Source: SZAS-103 sp038234715
Lineage (GTDB): Bacteria; Pseudomonadota; Gammaproteobacteria; Xanthomonadales; Xanthomonadaceae
Assembly (NCBI GenBank): GCA_038234715.1
Contig: JBBQTD010000044.1
Location: 1-26,868, forward strand
Length of the DNA stretch: 26,868 nt
Direction of reading: 5' to 3'
Part shown: piece by piece, positions 8,175 through 14,497 of the stretch
Numbering within the stretch: the first letter of the stretch is position 1
How the letters are laid out: each line of letters opens with the position of its first letter
Made by a program: the position numbers and the translations under genes
Notes under the pieces: model-generated
What the model was told of the DNA's origin: nothing
Databases searched by the model: none
What the model saw: the letters and a program-made list of their open reading frames with translations, nothing else

Positions 8175-8180
8175 TAGACT
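8175..8180 (+). promoter_or_regulatory. putative -10 element of chrA (TAGACT)
   Basis: TAGACT lies 30 nt before the chrA ATG, at the spacing shared by other TANNNT hexamers here. No -35 is obvious. The leader lacks a clear ribosome binding site. Confidence 0.3.
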
Positions 8181-8210
8181 CGGCGAGCGCAATCACAAGT
8201 AGCTACCGCA

Positions 8211-9596
8211 ATGCCCGTAGCAGCTTCCGCCACGGCAGCCCGCGACAACGTCAGCCTCGCTGAGGCGACGCGCGTCTGGGCGAAGATCGGCTGGCTCGGC
8301 TTTGGCGGTCCTGCGGGGCAGATCGCGCTGATGCATCGCGAGCTGGTCGAGAAACGCCGCTGGATCAGCGACGAGCGTTTCCTGCATGCGCTGAGCTATT
8401 GCATGTTGCTGCCAGGGCCGGAGGCGCAGCAGCTCGCGATCTATATCGGCTGGTTGATGCATCGCACGCGCGGCGGCGTGATTGCGGGGACGTTGTTCGT
8501 GGTGCCTGGCATGCTCGTGATAGGTGTGCTGAGCTGGCTGTATGCGACCTACGCGCAGCTCCCGGCCGTCAGCGCGTTGTTCTTCGGCATCAAGGCCGCG
8601 ATTCTTGCCGTCGTGGTCGACGCGGTGCTGCGGCTGGGCAAGCGCGCGCTGAAAAACCGGGTGATGGTTGCGATCGCCGCCACTGCATTCGTCGCGATCT
8701 ATTTCTTCAAGGTTCCATTTCCGTTCGTGGTGCTGGGCGCTGCCCTGGCCGGGGTGGTCGGTCGGCTTTGGCTGCCGGGAAGTTTTCCCGCACCGGCCAC
8801 GGCTGCGAAATTGGCGCAAGGCGACTACCTGATCGACCAGAAGATTGCGCGTGGCGAGCTGACCCACACCACGCGTTCGCTGCGCCGCGCAATCGTCGTG
8901 GCGATCGTTTGCGTCGTGCTCTGGGTCGGTCCGGTCCTCGCCGTTGCGGGCATCTTCGGCCCGCACAGCATTTTCACGCAGCAGGGCGTCTTCTTCGGCG
9001 AAGCCGCGGTCGTCACGTTCGGCGGCGCGTACGCGGTGCTGGCCTACATCGCCCAGCGCGCGGTCGAAGGCTATGGCTGGCTCACCGCCGGCGAGATGGT
9101 CGATGGCCTCGCGCTGGCCGAAACCACGCCCGGCCCGCTGATCATGGTCGTGCAATACGTCGCGTTCATTGCTGCGTTCCGCAATCCCAACGGCCTCAAT
9201 CCATACACCGCCGGCGTACTCGGCTCGCTGCTCACGACCTGGGTGACGTTTGTTCCATGCTTCCTGTGGATCTTCGTCGGCGGGCCCTACGTCGAGGCGC
9301 TGCGCAGCAACCGCGCATTGCATGCGGCGTTGTCGGCGATCACCGCAGCGGTGGTCGGCGTGATCCTGAACCTGTCGGTGTGGTTCGCGGTACACACGAT
9401 CTTCCACGACGTCCAGGCGCGCACGTGGGGGCTGGTGCACGTCGATGTTCCATCACCAGGCAGCCTGGACATCGCAGCGCTCGTACTCGGCGTGGCGGCA
9501 CTTGTGGCGATGCTACGCTTCAAGCTCGCCATGGGCTGGACGCTACTGGGCAGTGCACTTCTCGGCGCGGCATGGATCTACTTCCATGGTGCATGA
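8211..9596 (+). CDS. chrA: chromate transporter, two-domain CHR family
   Basis: This 461-residue inner-membrane protein belongs to the long-chain CHR family, which exports chromate in characterised members. Two homologous CHR halves are visible. The first has GFGGPAGQIALMHRE (about residues 31-45) and LPGPEAQQLA (about 64-73). The second has FGGAYAVLAYIAQRAVE (about 270-286) and LAETTPGPLIMVVQYVAF (about 303-320). About ten to twelve hydrophobic segments fill the rest. These glycine/proline motifs are the family signature. No chrB or other chromate regulator is adjacent. The ATG at 8211 has no good ribosome binding site. A few bacterial homologues may move other oxyanions such as sulfate, so the substrate is inferred from the family. 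Confidence 0.93.
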   Translation: MPVAASATAARDNVSLAEATRVWAKIGWLGFGGPAGQIALMHRELVEKRRWISDERFLHALSYCMLLPGPEAQQLAIYIGWLMHRTRGGVIAGTLFVVPGMLVIGVLSWLYATYAQLPAVSALFFGIKAAILAVVVDAVLRLGKRALKNRVMVAIAATAFVAIYFFKVPFPFVVLGAALAGVVGRLWLPGSFPAPATAAKLAQGDYLIDQKIARGELTHTTRSLRRAIVVAIVCVVLWVGPVLAVAGIFGPHSIFTQQGVFFGEAAVVTFGGAYAVLAYIAQRAVEGYGWLTAGEMVDGLALAETTPGPLIMVVQYVAFIAAFRNPNGLNPYTAGVLGSLLTTWVTFVPCFLWIFVGGPYVEALRSNRALHAALSAITAAVVGVILNLSVWFAVHTIFHDVQARTWGLVHVDVPSPGSLDIAALVLGVAALVAMLRFKLAMGWTLLGSALLGAAWIYFHGA

Positions 9597-9685
9597 GAAT
9601 GCGGCAGCGACGGAAAGCGTTTGCGATTGCGATGGGATGAGCGCCATCATTCGAATGCACGCATCGAGCATGCGACGCCGCGGAG

Positions 9686-9718
9686 CGAATCCGACTATCC
9701 TCACAGGGGCCGGATTCG
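9686..9718. promoter_or_regulatory. inverted repeat overlapping -10-like hexamer and Shine-Dalgarno
   Basis: CGAATCCG (9686-9693) and CGGATTCG (9711-9718) are perfect 8-bp inverted arms. The spacer holds TATCCT (9696-9701). The right arm ends on the first G of the ribosome binding site GGAGGA (9718-9723). It could be an operator or an RNA hairpin that partly covers the ribosome binding site. Confidence 0.35.
9696..9701 (+). promoter_or_regulatory. putative -10 element (TATCCT)
   Basis: TATCCT lies 30 nt before the ATG at 9732, inside the loop of an inverted repeat. It is the same hexamer at the same distance as at 411 and 6508. Confidence 0.35.
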
Positions 9719-9731
9719 GAGGAGCAAGCAG

Positions 9732-10244
9732 ATGAAAGCGCCATCGGCCGAGGAGCAACTCGCGGGCTTCATCGCGAAATTCACCCCGGAAATGGCGGCC
9801 TTGGTCGTTGCCGCCCGCGCGAAGATGCGCAAGCGATTGCCAAATGCACTCGAGCTGGTCTACGACAACTACAATTTCTTCGTGATCGGCTATGGGCCGA
9901 ACGAGAAGGCAGGAGACGCGATCTTCTCCCTCGCCGCGCAGGCGAAGGGCCTGAGCCTGTGCTTCCTCCAGGGAGCCGCGCTTGCCGATCCCCACGGCTT
10001 ACTCAGGGGCAGCGGCAATGTCGTACGGAGTATCCGCCTTGAAGCAGCGACTTCGCTGGATCAGCCAAATGTTTCCGCGCTGATTGACCAGGCACTGCAG
10101 AAGGCGAAGACACCACTTCCAGCCGACGGCGGCTCGAGGCTGATCATCAAGTCGATCTCGGCGAAGCAGCGGCCGCGCCGGGCCGCAGCAGTGAAGGCCA
10201 GTCAAACGCGCGCTCAAGCCGTCAAGGTCGCGCCGTCGAAATAG
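9732..10244 (+). CDS. DUF1801-type protein
   Basis: This 170-residue cytosolic protein resembles the DUF1801/YdhG-like family of small alpha/beta proteins of unknown biochemical role. The N-terminal region (AEEQLAGFIAKFTPEMAALVVAARAKMRKRLPNALELVYDNYNFFVIGYGP) has the typical order of a helix followed by a strand ending in a Tyr/Asn/Phe-rich turn. GLSLCFLQGAALADPHGLLRGSGNVVRSIRL follows, the usual second half of the domain. The last 30 residues are a basic Ala/Lys/Arg tail that may contact nucleic acid. The start ATG at 9732 follows GGAGGA (9718-9723). The open frame extends further upstream but without a ribosome binding site. Confidence 0.8.
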   Translation: MKAPSAEEQLAGFIAKFTPEMAALVVAARAKMRKRLPNALELVYDNYNFFVIGYGPNEKAGDAIFSLAAQAKGLSLCFLQGAALADPHGLLRGSGNVVRSIRLEAATSLDQPNVSALIDQALQKAKTPLPADGGSRLIIKSISAKQRPRRAAAVKASQTRAQAVKVAPSK

Positions 10245-10325
10245 CGCAAGCATCCTGGGCCCTGCGTCAGGATCATGGTTCGGCGCAGCAACGCGCCAGA
10301 CAGCGACACCACCACGGAGAGGACC

Positions 10326-10544
10326 ATGTCCAGCAGTCGACATTCGACAGGCCACGCATCAACACCGGCCAATCCAGGCAACGCATCTTACGGCCAGAAG
10401 CCCCAGCCGCAGCGCGAAAGCGAAAGCTCCGAGGAGGGTGAACTGGAGTCGACGCAGGACGATAGCCCGATCGACGACCCGGGCGATGCGCAGCACAGCT
10501 CGAAGTCCGATCCCGACGGAGATGGGGAAGAAACTGAAAGCTGA
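10326..10544 (+). CDS. small acidic, intrinsically disordered protein
   Basis: This 72-residue protein is made almost entirely of Ser, Glu, Asp, Pro, Gly, Gln and Thr, with virtually no large hydrophobic residues. It should be disordered. The ATG at 10326 is chosen because GGAGAGG lies at 10316-10322. An upstream in-frame ATG at 10275 lacks a ribosome binding site. The acidic second half (ESESSEEGELESTQDDSPIDD ...) could mimic nucleic acid or serve as a stress-type hydrophilin, but I recognise no family. The final codons merge into an unusual A-rich imperfect repeat that continues past the stop. Confidence 0.55.
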   Translation: MSSSRHSTGHASTPANPGNASYGQKPQPQRESESSEEGELESTQDDSPIDDPGDAQHSSKSDPDGDGEETES

Positions 10545-10594
10545 AGCAACAACAAGAAACTGAAACAACAAGAAAGCTGACGCAACAAAAGCTG
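10530..10594 (+). repeat. A-rich imperfect tandem repeat
   Basis: GAAAGCTGAAGCAACAACAA (10536-10555) recurs as GAAAGCTGACGCAACAAAA (10572-10590), with GAAACTGAA at 10530 and again at 10556. The composition is far more A-rich than its surroundings. The array spans the end of the acidic-protein gene and the gap before the acetyltransferase. Confidence 0.6.
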
Positions 10595-10650
10595 GCCCCG
10601 ACATCCGCGTGCAACTCGTGGGCGCTGCGCGGTTGCGGCAAACTGGTCGC

Positions 10651-11340
10651 ATGATTGCGCCGGAACTCGACAATCCCATCTGGGAATCCCTGGCCACACG
10701 ACACCGGTCGCTGGCGCTAAGGCATGGCGATACCGCGCGCTACCCGGCGCTCGTCGCGCCGTTCCTCGCCGTGGCAGCAACTGGAATCGATGCCGCCCAA
10801 GCGCTGGAATCGCTGGTGCCTGCTGGCGACAGCGTGTACCTGCTCGGGCCAGTGCCGTCGGTGCCACACGGCTGGAGCCTGAAAGGGCCGACGATGCTCG
10901 CGCAGATGAACTGCACGCAGCACGTGGACGTGCTCGATGGGCCGGCGATCATCGAACTCACGCAAGTGCACCGTACCGATGTGCTGGCACTGACAGCCCT
11001 GGTGTATCCGCACTATTTCCGGCCGCAGACGATGCAGTTGGGCCGGTACTTCGGCATCTACCAGGACGGTCAGCTTGCCGCGATGATCGGCGAGCGCATG
11101 GGGATGACTGGCTACCAGGAAATCAGCGCGATCTGCACGCACCCGGCATACACCGGCCGCGGATACGCCCGGCGGCTGCTCGGCTGGTTGTCGAACGACA
11201 ATCTCGACGGCGGGCGCACGCCATTCCTGCATGCAAGCCACGAAAACCTGCGCGCGAAGCGCGTGTACGAACAATGCGGCTATGCGTATCGACCCGACAT
11301 CGCGTTCTGGTCGTTGCGCCGCGCGCAGGACACTGCTTGA
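10651..11340 (+). CDS. GNAT-family N-acetyltransferase
   Basis: This cytosolic acetyltransferase of 229 residues is expected to transfer an acetyl group from acetyl-CoA to an unknown amine. The N-terminal half (about 1-110) is a family-specific extension. The GNAT core follows, with FGIYQDGQLAAMIGERM (strand pair), EISAICTHPAYTGRGYARRLL (about 155-175, including the acetyl-CoA pyrophosphate loop in the (Q/R)xxGx(G/A) position) and the C-terminal FLHASHENLRAKRVYEQCGY motif. This layout fits the FR47-like subgroup. The ATG at 10651 agrees best with the start of conserved sequence. A GTG at 10609 would add 14 residues. Neither has a strong ribosome binding site. It is separated from its neighbours and shows no operon. 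Confidence 0.87.
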   Translation: MIAPELDNPIWESLATRHRSLALRHGDTARYPALVAPFLAVAATGIDAAQALESLVPAGDSVYLLGPVPSVPHGWSLKGPTMLAQMNCTQHVDVLDGPAIIELTQVHRTDVLALTALVYPHYFRPQTMQLGRYFGIYQDGQLAAMIGERMGMTGYQEISAICTHPAYTGRGYARRLLGWLSNDNLDGGRTPFLHASHENLRAKRVYEQCGYAYRPDIAFWSLRRAQDTA

Positions 11341-11437
11341 ATGGGTCATCCGTTCGGCCGCGCAGCAAGGATTGACCTGCTGCGTTGTTGAATGGCGCAC
11401 TGCCAGGCATGTCCTGCGAAGACCGGGGGAAAGCTTC

Positions 11438-11899
11438 ATGCAGAATCGGTCGCGTCACCGGCTTCAAGCCCAGTGCATCGTTGTCGGTACTGTCCTCGCC
11501 GCCACGGCGTGGACGCAACCGCAGGCCGCTTCCGTCCCCAAATCAGGCAACGCCGCAGTGGAAGGTGCATTGACAACGCGGGTGTCGTTTGGATCGACCA
11601 ACGTCATGAAACCCGGAAGTTCGATCACGTTCATGGATGGCTTGACGGTTGTACTCGACAGGATCGACGATTCGCGCTGCCATCGAGGAGTGTCGTGCGT
11701 CTGGGCAGGCGAACTTGCGCCGCAATTGACGGTGCATGGAGGCGATGTTGGCGCGCCGCAGAAGTTGCCGCTGGGTACCAACTTGCACAACACGAAACAT
11801 GCGCTCGCCGGCTACGGATTCGCGTTGATCGACGCCAGCATCGGCTCCGCCACGATCGTGGTGACCAAGGCCACGGCGGTCCGGACAGGCAAGCCTTAG
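11438..11899 (+). CDS. secreted hypothetical protein with CxxGxxCxWAGE motif
   Basis: This 153-residue exported protein starts with ATG behind GGGGGAAAG (11425-11433). A signal peptide covers about residues 1-31 (hydrophobic IVVGTVLAATAW, likely cleavage after QAA). The mature part is beta-rich. Its central DSRCHRGVSCVWAGE (about residues 88-102) is a signature I recognise from small periplasmic proteins of unknown function with DSRCPxGVxCxWAG. Its two cysteines probably form a disulphide. The C-terminal part (ALAGYGFALIDASIGSATIVVTKA) is typical of that family. Its stop codon overlaps the stop of the convergent S4-domain gene. Confidence 0.75.
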   Translation: MQNRSRHRLQAQCIVVGTVLAATAWTQPQAASVPKSGNAAVEGALTTRVSFGSTNVMKPGSSITFMDGLTVVLDRIDDSRCHRGVSCVWAGELAPQLTVHGGDVGAPQKLPLGTNLHNTKHALAGYGFALIDASIGSATIVVTKATAVRTGKP

Positions 11900-12108
11900 T
11901 TCACGCGGACATCGACGTCCCCGACAGTGACGACCTGGCCGGATCGGATCTTGCAGGTCTTGCGCAACTCCACCGTGCCATCGACTGTCACCGCGCCGCT
12001 TGCGACGATGGTCTTGCCCATGCCGCCGCTGTCGCAGAGCCCGGCGAGCTTGAGCAGCTGGTTGAGTTCGACGTAGTCCTGCGTGAGCTGGAACGCGATG
12101 GTCGGCAT
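11896..12108 (-). CDS. S4-domain RNA-binding protein (YbcJ-like)
   Basis: This 70-residue protein is essentially a single S4 RNA-binding domain. Conserved features are IAFQLTQDYVELNQLLKLAGLCDSGG (residues about 4-29), SGAVTVDGTVELRKTCKIRSGQVV (about 36-60) and the closing strand. The pattern fits the YbcJ group, thought to bind RNA or ribosomes. The ATG at 12108 gives the family's usual start. A GTG at 12147 would add 13 non-conserved residues. AGGA lies about 12 nt upstream, slightly far. It is the last gene of a minus-strand row after the VOC protein. Its stop overlaps that of the convergent secreted-protein gene by 4 nt. Confidence 0.85.
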   Translation of the reverse strand: MPTIAFQLTQDYVELNQLLKLAGLCDSGGMGKTIVASGAVTVDGTVELRKTCKIRSGQVVTVGDVDVRVN

Positions 12109-12152
12109 GCTGGATGTGTTCCTGCCCGGGATTGATGATGGTCGCACTCTTC

Positions 12153-12533
12153 CTAGTCCACCACGGACGTACCGGGCGGGTAGTGGCTGATCTCAAAGCG
12201 GATGCCGTCGGGATCCTTCATGAACAGCGCTGACACTCCACCCAGATCCTGGATCGCGGGTACCTCGAAACCGCGTTCATCCATCGCAGTGCGGATCGCC
12301 GCGACCGCATCGACCGATGGCGCGGAAAAGCCCAGGTGGTTCATGCCCGCGCCGTAGCGTTCGTACGGGCGGGTTTCCGGCTTTGCCTGCATGAACTGGA
12401 TGAAGAACCCGGCGTCGTCCGACCACACGTGCGCACGCATTTTCCGGAATCCGATCATGGGCAACAGCGCGTCGTACCACGGCATGCTGGTAGCGAGGGA
12501 TGTGACCAGGATGGTGATGTGGTCGGGTCTCAT
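12153..12533 (-). CDS. VOC-superfamily (glyoxalase/dioxygenase-like) protein
   Basis: This 126-residue protein has one complete vicinal-oxygen-chelate fold of two beta-alpha-beta-beta-beta modules. The first module begins MRPDHITILVTSLATSMPWYDALLPMIGF, with His5 at the usual metal-ligand position. The second begins GMNHLGFSAPSVDAVAAI, with a further histidine, and ends LFMKDPDGIRFEISHYPP, with the C-terminal Glu as third ligand. The family covers isomerases, dioxygenases and resistance proteins, and the substrate cannot be read from the sequence. It lies 22 nt downstream of the DUF885 gene on the same strand, and the S4 gene follows, so the three may be co-transcribed. Confidence 0.9.
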   Translation of the reverse strand: MRPDHITILVTSLATSMPWYDALLPMIGFRKMRAHVWSDDAGFFIQFMQAKPETRPYERYGAGMNHLGFSAPSVDAVAAIRTAMDERGFEVPAIQDLGGVSALFMKDPDGIRFEISHYPPGTSVVD

Positions 12534-12555
12534 GCCTGCGGCGGCCGGATGGGCG

Positions 12556-14370
12556 TCACTTGATCGGATGATCGAACATCAGCTCGCCGACATAGCGCGC
12601 GGGTGGCGATCCGAACGACGTCACCGTGTCGTGGTATCGCTTGAGGTCGAAGTCCTTGCCCCAGCGCAGTTCGGCCTCGCGGCGCAGGTCGAAGTGTTCC
12701 TGCACGCCGACGAAATACGTGGACAACTGGGTCGAGCTCAGTTGCGCGCGCGTCCACTTTCCGGCGGCTTCGCGTTCCTCCTGGAAAGTCGTCACGGTCA
12801 TGAATTTCATTGCATCGTCGCGTGACATGCCGTCCACGTGGATCGCCTGGTCGAGGATCGCGTTCGAGGTTGCGCGCAGGTACCACTTGAGCTGGACGAG
12901 GCGATACAGCGGATCGTGCTCGAGGAATCCCTGCTCGGCCATCATGTGCTCGGCATACACCGCCCAGCCTTCGACAAACGAACCCGATCCAAGCACCGAC
13001 CGCAAAGTGGACGGAAACTTGTTCGAGTGCCAGATCTGCACGTAGTGGCCGGGCATCGCTTCGTGCACGCCGAGCTCTGCGATCGAGCGACGGTTGTATT
13101 CGCGCAAGAATGACGTGGTCTGGTCGGCCGTCCAGTCGTCGGGGATCGGCGATACCGCATAGAACGTATCCATCTTGTTGTCGAGCGGACCGGGTGAATC
13201 GCAATAGGCCACCGTCACGCCGCGCTGGAACTCCGGCATCAGGATCACCTTGACAGCCGAGTCGGGCAGGGTGATGAGGTTTTTCTCGCGCACGAACGCG
13301 GTCGCCTTCGCGAGTTGCTCCTTCGCGGTCTCCACGACCTGGTCGCGAGCCGGGCGATCGTCAGCGGCAAGGTCGAGTGCGGCCTTGATCGCTGCCTGCT
13401 GCTGGTCCGCGGTCGGATGCTCCGGCGTGGGCGGCGCACCTGCCCTGCCGGCGAGCGCTTCGCGCGCAATGGCATACATCTGCGCGCGGATATGCACGAT
13501 CTCGGCCTCGGCACGCTGGCGAATCTCGGCGCGCGACAGGGTCGAATCGAGCGCGAATCCGAGCTTTTCGTCGAACAGCTTCCTGCCGATGCGGAAGTCG
13601 CCCTTCGCATTCGGAACCAGGGTCTTGTCGAGCCATGCCTGTTGTTCGGCGACCGCCTTGCGCAAATTCGCTGCGGCGGCTTCCAGGCGCACGCGCTCCG
13701 CGTCTGGCAATTGCTTTGCTTGAGGAAGGATCATCGAATCGACGACTTCCATCATGCCGTTGTTCTGTTTCGATACGGTCTGCGCATGGATCAGCGGCAC
13801 ACGTGCAGGATCGAGGTTCGCGCGCATCTGCGCGAACAGCGCGGGCAATTTCTCCATGCGCAGCGTCGCGCTGCGCAGGCGATCCGGCAGCGGCGCGTAA
13901 TCGCGCGCCATCAGCGTGAACAACGCGCTGCCTTCGAGCTCGCTGTAGATCGTCGGGTCCCACGCCCAGCTCTGCAGCGATTCGGTGGTCCAGATGTCGT
14001 AGCGCAGCTGGTTGTGCAGGACCGCGGCATCCACCTGGTTGTCGCGCGAGAGCTTGCTGCGGTCGATGGTGTCGAGCTCGGCAAGCATTTGCCTGGAAAA
14101 CGCGGTTTCCTTTGCGCGGCCGGCTGGGCTGAGGTCGTCGATATCCGAGTCGAAGCGATGATCGCCCGTCTGCGTCGCATTGACTGGCGACAGCCGCATC
14201 GCGCCGTCGAGCCACCGCTTGCACAAGTCGGCAAATCGGACATCGGTGGCGTTCGTCCCGGGAGGAACCTGGGCCATCGTCATGGCCGGGGCAGATGATG
14301 TCGCCGCAGGTGTGGTGGCGATTGCAAGGACGAGTGAAGTTGCAAGCAGTGCGAGCTGCATCGTGCGCAT
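12556..14370 (-). CDS. secreted DUF885 metallopeptidase-like protein
   Basis: This 604-residue exported protein has a signal peptide at about residues 1-25 (MQLALLATSLVLAIATTPA). The remainder is one helical DUF885 domain. Its hallmark HEAMPGHYVQ (H436, E437, H442) is a HExxxGH-type zinc-binding motif, followed about 30 residues later by EGWAVYAEHMM, whose glutamate is the likely third ligand. The family includes peptidase-like proteins, but few members have a known substrate. The periplasmic location follows from the signal peptide. The ATG at 14370 or the one at 14361 would both keep the signal. It lies 127 nt after lhr on the same strand and has its own TATCCT-like promoter candidate. Confidence 0.92.
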   Translation of the reverse strand: MRTMQLALLATSLVLAIATTPAATSSAPAMTMAQVPPGTNATDVRFADLCKRWLDGAMRLSPVNATQTGDHRFDSDIDDLSPAGRAKETAFSRQMLAELDTIDRSKLSRDNQVDAAVLHNQLRYDIWTTESLQSWAWDPTIYSELEGSALFTLMARDYAPLPDRLRSATLRMEKLPALFAQMRANLDPARVPLIHAQTVSKQNNGMMEVVDSMILPQAKQLPDAERVRLEAAAANLRKAVAEQQAWLDKTLVPNAKGDFRIGRKLFDEKLGFALDSTLSRAEIRQRAEAEIVHIRAQMYAIAREALAGRAGAPPTPEHPTADQQQAAIKAALDLAADDRPARDQVVETAKEQLAKATAFVREKNLITLPDSAVKVILMPEFQRGVTVAYCDSPGPLDNKMDTFYAVSPIPDDWTADQTTSFLREYNRRSIAELGVHEAMPGHYVQIWHSNKFPSTLRSVLGSGSFVEGWAVYAEHMMAEQGFLEHDPLYRLVQLKWYLRATSNAILDQAIHVDGMSRDDAMKFMTVTTFQEEREAAGKWTRAQLSSTQLSTYFVGVQEHFDLRREAELRWGKDFDLKRYHDTVTSFGSPPARYVGELMFDHPIK

Positions 14371-14424
14371 GACATCATCCAGTCAGGTTGGGAAGTGCCC
14401 GGCGATACCCGGACATTGCCGGCA

Positions 14425-14430
14425 AGGATA
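14425..14430 (-). promoter_or_regulatory. putative -10 element of the DUF885 gene (TATCCT)
   Basis: On the minus strand TATCCT lies 54 nt before the ATG at 14370, in the gap after lhr. It is the same hexamer as before three plus-strand genes, but at a longer distance. Confidence 0.25.
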
Positions 14431-14497
14431 GCGCCTGTGCCGTGGTGATGGCATGCGCCGGCGATCGCGCAAACAACGGTCCGGTGCAGCTTGCGCC

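Noticed and set aside
10252..10273. ATCCTG/CAGGAT hairpin after the DUF1801 gene as a terminator
   Set aside because: It has only a 6-bp stem with a 10-nt loop and no T-tract.
13315..14298. Plus-strand open frame (327 codons) over the DUF885 gene
   Set aside because: The minus-strand gene has a signal peptide and HExxxGH motif; this frame shows only Arg-rich low-information sequence.
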